Shown here: piece after piece, positions 8,029-15,353 of the stretch
Layout of the letters: every line of letters begins with the position of its first letter
Position numbering within the stretch: the first letter of the stretch is position 1
Source of the DNA: Patescibacteria group bacterium
Lineage (GTDB): Bacteria > Patescibacteriota > Minisyncoccia > Phycocordibacterales > SBAW01
Direction: 5' to 3'
DNA: 38,277 nucleotides
NCBI GenBank assembly: GCA_028864875.1
Contig: JAGWLV010000004.1
Location: 1 to 38,277, forward strand
Notes under the pieces: generated by a model
The model's database searches: none
Seen by the model: only the letters and a program-made list of their open reading frames with translations
Told to the model about the DNA's origin: nothing
Made by a program: the position numbers and the translations under genes

Positions 8029-8060
8029 ACAAAAATCCCGCCGAAGCGGGAGTTTTTGTT
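8029..8060 (+). terminator. Intrinsic terminator of thrS
   Basis: AACAAAAATCCCGC pairs with GCGGGAGTTTTTGTT around a CGAA loop. The A and T tails are symmetric, so it could work in both directions. Confidence 0.88.
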
Positions 8061-8090
8061 GGACGACTGTTTTGGAGCTCGTCCGCTTTA

Positions 8091-8165
8091 ACGTCTAGCG
8101 AAGCGAGAGAAAGAATTTATTCTTTCCGAGCGAGCGACGGCGTTATGAGAGCCGAAGGCTGCTCT
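8091..8165 (-). other. Structured non-coding stretch, possible terminator of the repeat-protein gene
   Basis: GAAAGAAT (8109-8116) pairs with ATTCTTTC (8119-8126). It is flanked on both sides by same-sense GCGAGCGA-like repeats, and AACGTC (from 8090) and GACGGCGTT (from 8136) are roughly complementary outer arms. A second hairpin (AGAGCC with GGCTGCTCT) abuts the stop of the minus-strand gene. No T run follows, so the terminator role is uncertain. Confidence 0.35.
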
Positions 8166-9106
8166 TATTTGAAGATTTGCGACGAGATGAACGGATCAAT
8201 GCCGGTGCGGGGTGCGGGCTCAACCTTAGTCTCCGCCTTCGCGGTCGGAGTGGCAAGCTGTGCGCTCGCACCTGCCGTCGCCAAGGTCGGCGCCGTGCCG
8301 AAGAGGAAGCGGTTGAGCGCGCTCACAAGGGTGTTCTGCACGCGCTTGACCGCAACGAGGTAGGCCGCAACGAGGCACCAGAGTACCAGGAAGCCCCAGT
8401 AGGCCAGCGTACCCCAGAAGCCCAGATCAAGGCCGGTGTACGGGACCGCGGAGAGCGACACGTATGGCTGGTTTTGCTGCGGGTAGCAGTTGCCATTGAC
8501 CACATAGTAGCCGGCCGGGACCGAGTACTGGTATCCGCCGAGGTTCGGGCAGACGTCGTAGGTCACAGGCTGGTAGGTCTGCGCGTACACCGGATAGCTC
8601 GGGCCGTATACCGGGTAGCTGTAGCTCGGAGCGGAGGGAGAGGAGTAGACGATGGGGGTCGTGTTGGTAACGGTCGTCGGCTGGTTGATGTTCGTGTTGC
8701 AGGCGTTGTTGTTGCAGGTGTTGGTGTTTACGTTCGTGTTCGTGTTGCTGATGCTCGGGATGCCGCTGTAAAAACTCGAGGGCATGTAGCCGTAGCTCGA
8801 AGCGTAGTAGGAGGTCGGGATGTAGCTCGTGGAGTAGCCGTAACCGGTGTCCATAGGAACCCAGTCGGACGAGGGCGCAAAATCAGCATAACCGTAGTCA
8901 GCCGGTGCTTGGTAGGACGGAGCAAAGTCTGCGTAGCCGTAGTCGCCACCATTATCAACCGGGGCAAAGTCTGCGTAGCCGTAGTCGGTAAGATCAGCCG
9001 CATGTGCAAGCGGCGCTACTGCGAACATTGCAAGCGCAAGAACCGCCGCAAAAGCGGTGTTTTTAGAAAAAATGTTAGTAAGCGTATTCATAGAATGTTT
9101 TGCCAA
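8165..9106 (-). CDS. Secreted DYGYADFAP-repeat surface protein with internal VPYTG sorting-like motif
   Basis: 313 residues. A signal peptide (about 1-36, hydrophobic AFAAVLALAMFAVAPLAHA) is followed by three copies of DYGYADFAP (41-49, 55-63, 70-78), a Tyr/Ser region, an Asn/Thr region (120-150, NTNTNVNTNT) and a Tyr/Pro region with paired Cys. VPYTG (221-225) is followed at once by a membrane helix (227-252) and KR, the layout of an LPxTG sorting signal, except that about 60 further residues follow. Met6 (ATG at 9089-9091) is an alternative start. The promoter upstream is excellent. A sortase is encoded two genes upstream on the same strand. Role unknown; probably displayed on the cell surface. 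Confidence 0.85.
   Translation of the reverse strand: MAKHSMNTLTNIFSKNTAFAAVLALAMFAVAPLAHAADLTDYGYADFAPVDNGGDYGYADFAPSYQAPADYGYADFAPSSDWVPMDTGYGYSTSYIPTSYYASSYGYMPSSFYSGIPSISNTNTNVNTNTCNNNACNTNINQPTTVTNTTPIVYSSPSAPSYSYPVYGPSYPVYAQTYQPVTYDVCPNLGGYQYSVPAGYYVVNGNCYPQQNQPYVSLSAVPYTGLDLGFWGTLAYWGFLVLWCLVAAYLVAVKRVQNTLVSALNRFLFGTAPTLATAGASAQLATPTAKAETKVEPAPRTGIDPFISSQIFK
8873..8986 (-). repeat. Three in-frame DYGYADFAP coding repeats
   Basis: Three 27-base units (8960-8986, 8918-8944, 8873-8899) encode the identical nonapeptide, separated by spacers of five and six codons. They are close but not identical at DNA level. Confidence 0.9.
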
Positions 9107-9133
9107 ACCGTATAAAACGGCTTAACGGCGGCA

Positions 9134-9161
9134 ATAATATCACATCTGTTGATAATGTCAA
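9134..9161 (-). promoter_or_regulatory. Strong promoter of the repeat surface protein
   Basis: On the minus strand TTGACA (9156-9161), a 16-base spacer and TATTAT (9134-9139), close to the sigma-70-type consensus. It leaves a leader of about 20-25 bases before ATG 9106. Confidence 0.8.
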
Positions 9162-9223
9162 TATCCACGCTCCGAACTCAAAACTACAGTCATTTTAAGT
9201 TCAGAGTATGAAAATTGAAGATG

Positions 9224-9263
9224 GTGTTCGACGGGTGGCTCCTGAGCCAACCCGCCGAAACAC
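9224..9263 (-). terminator. Possible terminator of the anchored Cys protein gene
   Basis: An imperfect hairpin: GTGTT with AACAC outside, CGGGT and GGCT with AGCC and ACCCG inside. On the minus strand it is followed by a T/C-rich stretch rather than a clean T run. Confidence 0.45.
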
Positions 9264-9277
9264 TTGTAGAGAGAAAG

Positions 9278-10000
9278 TTATCTGCACACATACCGGTAGC
9301 GTGTGCCGCCGCGGGGCAGAGGTATCGGGTGACTGTAGTCGAACTGCAGTCGCCCGCCCTTCATCTGACAGTCGTCGACATTGCGCTTGTGGTCTGCGAC
9401 CATTTCTATGTCAGCGTGCCGGCCGTGCCTGCGGAAATGCCGCGGGTACGGTTCGTCGCCGTAGCCGCCAGCAATGCGGGTGTTATCCTGCTCTGCCGGC
9501 GGCGGCTCGTCTTGGTCGTCCTGGTTTGCAGCCTGTTCGTCCTTTTCGAGGACGGCCAGCTTTGCAATCGGGCTGGTGCGGTCGGAGTTATTGCAGAAAC
9601 GTCCGACATCACGTTTGACCTGCTCGTAAGTCCGGTCGGAGACATAGGTTTGCGCCTTGTCGCGATCGAGCTTGATGTCGCAGCGGACAAGCATCTTTTC
9701 GAGCGTATCCGCCCGGTAACCGGACGAATCAGTCTCCCAATGCGCCCCGAGGTTTGTTTCAGCCTGGGGTGTTTTGGTCTCAGCCGTCGCCGCGTTCGTG
9801 GTGCCGGCCGGAACCAACTGCTGGGCTTTTTTGTTGAGCCCGTCCATGAGCGCCGCCATTTGGGCATCGCTCATGTGGATAGTGGCAGCATCTTGGGTCG
9901 ACTGGGTGTTGGCCTTGTAGATCTGGATCGAAACCCAGCCGATAATCACGACTGCGGCAACAACGCCGAGAGCCGTGAAGAAGTTAATAACGCGTTGCAT
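9278..10000 (-). CDS. Membrane-anchored hypothetical protein with four cysteines
   Basis: 240 residues, no family recognised. An N-terminal membrane anchor (8-28, ALGVVAAVVIIGWVSIQIY) is followed by a polar, probably extracellular region with Cys107, Cys136, Cys211 and Cys239, able to form two disulfides. MSDAQMAALMDGLNKKAQQL (43-62) looks helical, and residues 150-175 are rich in Asp, Glu, Gln and Pro. The ATG has a good Shine-Dalgarno (AAGGAGA). An inverted repeat GCGGTA-2-TACCGC (10036-10049) lies in the upstream gap. It sits between a sortase gene and the repeat surface protein on the same strand, which suggests an envelope role. It has no sorting-like motif itself. Confidence 0.75.
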   Translation of the reverse strand: MQRVINFFTALGVVAAVVIIGWVSIQIYKANTQSTQDAATIHMSDAQMAALMDGLNKKAQQLVPAGTTNAATAETKTPQAETNLGAHWETDSSGYRADTLEKMLVRCDIKLDRDKAQTYVSDRTYEQVKRDVGRFCNNSDRTSPIAKLAVLEKDEQAANQDDQDEPPPAEQDNTRIAGGYGDEPYPRHFRRHGRHADIEMVADHKRNVDDCQMKGGRLQFDYSHPIPLPRGGTRYRYVCR

Positions 10001-10035
10001 TGCCTGCTCTCCTTCTCTCTATTCAATTTGTGCCC

Positions 10036-10049
10036 GCGGTACATACCGC
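10036..10049. promoter_or_regulatory. Short inverted repeat, possible operator
   Basis: GCGGTA, two bases, TACCGC, in the 171-base gap between the sortase and the anchored Cys protein. Nothing else clear is seen in that gap, and no convincing promoter hexamers surround it. Confidence 0.25.
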
Positions 10050-10171
10050 AAGCGAGGATCATCATCCCCCAACAATCGTTACCGATTGCAGAGAGTCAGC
10101 CGCGCACGAGTTATCGCGCGCACATGACTCGCTACAATACACACTATTTTTCTGAAGACTGTCTGAAGAGC

Positions 10172-10789
10172 CTACTCTGCGTACGCTCCGACAAAGTCCG
10201 CCGTCACAACAAAACGCGTGGACTTGGTGGCGAAGGAGTCGCAGGTCACCAACGTAAGGTGTTTGCCGTCCTGGGGCAAATCAATCACATCTTCCTCGGC
10301 GTTCGCGAGCCGTACACCCACAACGCTGTAGCGATACTCGGTGTCGCTTGAGTACACGCTCACCGTGTCCCCCGCCTTGAGGTCTTGGATGCCGTCGAAG
10401 GTCTTGTACGCCCGGTTGTGGACGATGGGGAGGTAGGAGCTATGTCCGAAGATGAGCACCGTGCCGTCGACCCCCAACAGATTGCTTGTGGGGTAGCGCA
10501 CTGCGCCTTTGAGCAGGTCTTGGTCCATCACATCTATGCTCGTTGTGGCAGGGTTGCTCACAGCAGAGTCGAGATTGATGGACTTCGCGACGATGTGCAC
10601 CGGCTCTTGCGGAGTTTGCACGCTGACCGGCGTGGTGTGCGGTATGTCCGCAACACTCGGCGACGAGTCGTCCGGTGTCATCCCGACAAGCGAGAGGAAC
10701 GCGTACGTGATGAAGAAGAGCGCAATAAACGTCGCTGCAAATGCGACCGGACGCTCCATCACTCCACCTATGACTCCTTTCTCTGTCAT
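10172..10789 (-). CDS. Sortase family transpeptidase
   Basis: Cuts surface proteins at a sorting motif and links them to the envelope. 205 residues: an N-terminal membrane helix (about 15-36, AFAATFIALFFITYAFLSLVG), a linker, then the sortase beta barrel. The catalytic His is His116 (LIFGHSS), Cys is Cys183 (LTLVTCD) and Arg is Arg192 (STRFVV), all in the family order. The length and single N-terminal anchor suit a class D/E/F-like enzyme; the exact class is not assigned. ATG 10789 follows a TATAGT at about 20 bases; Met11 is an alternative start. It lies among surface-protein genes, one of which has a VPYTG-TM-KR segment that is a candidate substrate. Confidence 0.92.
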   Translation of the reverse strand: MTEKGVIGGVMERPVAFAATFIALFFITYAFLSLVGMTPDDSSPSVADIPHTTPVSVQTPQEPVHIVAKSINLDSAVSNPATTSIDVMDQDLLKGAVRYPTSNLLGVDGTVLIFGHSSYLPIVHNRAYKTFDGIQDLKAGDTVSVYSSDTEYRYSVVGVRLANAEEDVIDLPQDGKHLTLVTCDSFATKSTRFVVTADFVGAYAE

Positions 10790-10900
10790 CAGCTTGTGCC
10801 TTTGTGCCCTACTATAGGCTGCTTTTCAAGGGCTTTGCACAACACTACCCCAAAGACTAAATTTTGTCAAGACGACGCATTCCACAATAGTTTTCAAAGC

Positions 10901-10929
10901 TTGACAAGCTACAGGGCCCGTGGTAGGGT
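10901..10929 (+). promoter_or_regulatory. Promoter of the CARDB-like protein gene
   Basis: Perfect TTGACA (10901-10906), a 17-base spacer and TAGGGT (10924-10929), ten bases before ATG 10940. The transcript would be leaderless or nearly so. A second, weaker TTGTCA lies at 10864. Confidence 0.75.
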
Positions 10930-10939
10930 GCTCACCGTT

Positions 10940-12070
10940 ATGACATTTAAAGAAAACCTCTTGCGCGTGGTCGCGGTGATAGGCCTTTTGGCCGTCATCC
11001 TTTTGGGCGCATGGGGCATTATTCAAATCGGCCTTGCGCTCCCCGGCTTTTTTGCGGGCCTCGGGGGCTCCAGCTCCCCCGCCTCCGCGGCCAAGGAGTC
11101 GCTCGTTATGAGCCTCCCCGCCTCGGTCCAAGCCGGCTCGACGTTTAACATCAACTGGCACCACTCCGGCGAGCAGGGTGCGTATTCCTACGCGCTTTCC
11201 TACTCGTGTGCTTCGGGCGTGTCCTTCAAAGCCCCTGTCCCGACCGGCGGCTCTCAGGCGGTCAAGTGCGACACGCCGTTTAATTACATCCAAGCGTCGA
11301 CCTCGATGCCGCTCACCGCGGTGTACACCGGCGCTTCGCCCGCGAGTGTGACCTTTACCGTCGCGGCAATCAGACTCGACACGGGCACCGTGAGTGCGAC
11401 CGCAACAGGCGCGACAAATGTCTCTGCAGCGCCCAAGAAAACTCCTACTCCCGCCAAGAGTACGTCGTACAGTTCGGGCTTGTACACTGCGAGCTCGCAC
11501 ACGACCAACCTCTACGGCTACCCGGACCTCGCGGTGCAGATTACTTCGGCACAGAGCACTGCGGGCAATGTGACGGTGCACTTTGTTGTGTCGAACATCG
11601 GCACCAATGCCGTGGACAACTGGAGTTTCGTGGCAAACCTCCCCGTGGTCGTCAACGGTTCTATGCAGTACCCTTCGGGCCCGCAACGCACACTCTACCC
11701 GGGTGACAAGATTGCCTTTACGCTCTCCTATTCGGGCGCCGTGCAAAACCAGTACCCGTACAACCAGTACCAGAGCGGCTATCCCGCTTATTACAACCAG
11801 GGCTTCCCCTACAACAACAATACATACACCGGCGACTGCACCAACGCGACCTACTTCCCCTGCAGCCAGACGTACTACTACGGCGGCCCGGGCACATGCA
11901 ATATGTATGGCCCGTGCAACACGGTGCCCGCCTACCTCTACGGCTATCCGCAAAACGGCTACGGCTACAACCAACCGCAAACAATCAACATTACCGTCGA
12001 TCCGTATAACCAAGTCCCCGAAGCCAACAAGGTCAACAACACGGCCTCCGCGACCTACATCGCCTACTAA
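10940..12070 (+). CDS. Membrane-anchored CARDB-like surface protein
   Basis: 376 residues. The frame is open from 10385, but a TTGACA/TAGGGT promoter ends just before ATG 10940, which starts a classic basic-hydrophobic anchor (MTFKENLLRVVAVIGLLAVI). Residues 55-150 look like an Ig-like beta domain (MSLPASVQAGSTFNINW) with two Cys. A Ser/Thr/Pro linker (160-185) leads to a CARDB-like domain (PDLAVQITSAQ at 195-205, VHFVVSNIGTNAVDNW, then VPEANKVNNTASATY at the end). A Tyr/Asn/Gln-rich insert with four Cys (about 266-345) interrupts that domain. Probably an extracellular adhesion or structural protein. It converges on gyrB at a shared terminator. Confidence 0.85.
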   Translation: MTFKENLLRVVAVIGLLAVILLGAWGIIQIGLALPGFFAGLGGSSSPASAAKESLVMSLPASVQAGSTFNINWHHSGEQGAYSYALSYSCASGVSFKAPVPTGGSQAVKCDTPFNYIQASTSMPLTAVYTGASPASVTFTVAAIRLDTGTVSATATGATNVSAAPKKTPTPAKSTSYSSGLYTASSHTTNLYGYPDLAVQITSAQSTAGNVTVHFVVSNIGTNAVDNWSFVANLPVVVNGSMQYPSGPQRTLYPGDKIAFTLSYSGAVQNQYPYNQYQSGYPAYYNQGFPYNNNTYTGDCTNATYFPCSQTYYYGGPGTCNMYGPCNTVPAYLYGYPQNGYGYNQPQTINITVDPYNQVPEANKVNNTASATYIAY

Positions 12071-12100
12071 CAAAACCCCCGCCGAGGCGGGGGTTTTGTT
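12069..12100. terminator. Bidirectional terminator between the CARDB-like gene and gyrB
   Basis: AACAAAACCCCCGCC pairs with GGCGGGGGTTTTGTT around a GA loop. A and T tracts are symmetric; it starts inside one stop codon and directly abuts the other. Confidence 0.92.
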
Positions 12101-14253
<2,153 letters not shown>

Positions 14254-14286
14254 GCCAAAAATGGGTATAACATGAGCGTCCAATAC

Positions 14287-14315
14287 TTGCCAAAAAGCAA
14301 ATTATGTGCTAGCAT
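14287..14315 (+). promoter_or_regulatory. Promoter of the ClpP-like gene
   Basis: TTGCCA (14287-14292), a 17-base spacer and TAGCAT (14310-14315), 37 bases before ATG 14353, leaving room for the GGAGG ribosome binding site. Confidence 0.65.
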
Positions 14316-14352
14316 TTTAGCGGCTGAAATCGCGTACTGAAGGAGGTTTCCC

Positions 14353-14970
14353 ATGCGATTTAAACCGCTCCTATGTGCGCTCGCTCTTCTGAGCGCGTTG
14401 TGCACATCCGCCAGTGCGGAAGTGTACTTCCGAGACCACGACATCAACGCTGTTCCCCACTCGATGTACATCGATAACGAGGGTGACAACGGTGGAAGGA
14501 TCTTGGAATATGTCTACTTCTTCACTCTGCTTGCGAAAGTGGGTGGCAACGTATATGTCGACGGGCCATGTGCCTCAGCATGTACACTCATGCTGGGTAT
14601 TGTTCCGCTCCGGAACATCCACTTGACTGGAAACGCACGGTTTATATTCCACGAGCCATACAGTGTCGGTTTATTTGGTTCTACCCAAACCGATCCTGTC
14701 GCGACCTTGCAGTTCACTCAGCTCTATCCTGAATGGGTACGTGGAGCGCTGCTGCGCAAAGGCGGACTCAACGGGGTGGATAACTACATCACCCTCGCGG
14801 GCCCGGAACTCAAGACCCTCTTCGCGTCAGCTGTGCGCAAAAAAGCATCCGGTAAAACGTACGAGCCGATTGAGCTCTTCGCAAGGACAAAAAAAGTTCT
14901 GCCGGCACATGTTCCGCTCCCCAAGCCCCGGCCCAAGGAGCGTCCGTTCAGCGCACATCAGCTCTATTGA
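14353..14970 (+). CDS. Secreted ClpP-like serine hydrolase (COG3904-like), putative
   Basis: 205 residues with a clear signal peptide (1-22, cleavage after ASA before EVYF). GNVYVDGPCASACTLMLG (65-82) has the signature of a group of proteobacterial exported ClpP-fold proteins, in which the Ser of the xSACT motif is the likely nucleophile. Ser75 is followed by His100 (FIFHEP) at 25 residues, the Ser-His spacing of ClpP; Asp143 is a candidate third residue. The Pro/Lys-rich tail may be flexible. ATG 14353 has a GGAGG site. The gene has its own promoter and terminator. The nearest relatives I recall are alphaproteobacterial, which hints at lateral transfer, but that needs a search. Substrate unknown. 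Confidence 0.7.
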   Translation: MRFKPLLCALALLSALCTSASAEVYFRDHDINAVPHSMYIDNEGDNGGRILEYVYFFTLLAKVGGNVYVDGPCASACTLMLGIVPLRNIHLTGNARFIFHEPYSVGLFGSTQTDPVATLQFTQLYPEWVRGALLRKGGLNGVDNYITLAGPELKTLFASAVRKKASGKTYEPIELFARTKKVLPAHVPLPKPRPKERPFSAHQLY

Positions 14971-14983
14971 GCTTGGTAACTGT

Positions 14984-15013
14984 AAAACCTCGCCCCTATC
15001 GGGCGAGGTTTTT
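14984..15013 (+). terminator. Intrinsic terminator of the ClpP-like gene
   Basis: ACCTCGCCC pairs with GGGCGAGGT, followed by a T run (TTTTTG). Confidence 0.9.
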
Positions 15014-15056
15014 GTATGGTATGGTGAAAAACGGCTGAAGATATTTGGAGTGTGCC

Positions 15057-15308
15057 ATGCGAATCTCCCCCCTGCTCTCTTTGAGTGCCGGAGTTCTCGC
15101 TGCTCTGTATGCTGGTGATGCATCAGCTGAAAAGTACGCTGCATCCGCTCCGTGCGGCTCTGCGGAGTGCCTCGCGTACTACTGGGTGCCGATCAAACGA
15201 GTGACGGTGGCTTGGAATCCACCCCAGCGGGTGGCCCTACCTTGGCCCGGTGACAGGGTGACGCTCCCGCGGCCCGCCCCATATGCGATACGTAAACGCT
15301 CAAAATGA
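15057..15308 (+). CDS. Small secreted hypothetical protein
   Basis: 83 residues starting MRISPLLSLSAGVLAALYAG, a signal peptide with likely cleavage after DASA before EKYAAS. The mature part (about 55 residues) has two Cys (PCGSAEC), is rich in Pro and Val, and ends basic (RKRSK). No family recognised. ATG 15057 is used rather than an in-frame ATG at 15045 because the signal peptide then starts normally and a GGAG site lies just upstream. It directly follows the ClpP-like gene and resembles it in layout (signal peptide, own terminator), so the two may have arrived or act together; that is inference. Confidence 0.6.
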   Translation: MRISPLLSLSAGVLAALYAGDASAEKYAASAPCGSAECLAYYWVPIKRVTVAWNPPQRVALPWPGDRVTLPRPAPYAIRKRSK

Positions 15309-15311
15309 CAG

Positions 15312-15349
15312 AAAACCCCGCCCCAAGTAACTCGAAGGGTGGGGTTTTT
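15312..15349. terminator. Bidirectional terminator between the small secreted gene and pheT
   Basis: AAAACCCCGCCC pairs with GGGTGGGGTTTTT (one G-T pair) around a 13-base loop. It serves the plus-strand gene and lies four bases from the pheT stop. Confidence 0.85.
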
Positions 15350-15353
15350 GTAT

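Noticed and set aside
9107-9277. A short gene in the gap between the repeat protein and the anchored Cys protein
   Set aside because: Only shadow frames cross it; it holds the strong minus-strand promoter and a weak hairpin.
10385-10939. N-terminal extension of the CARDB-like gene to 10385
   Set aside because: It would read through the sortase gene on the other strand and over a clear TTGACA/TAGGGT promoter; the normal membrane anchor starts at 10940.
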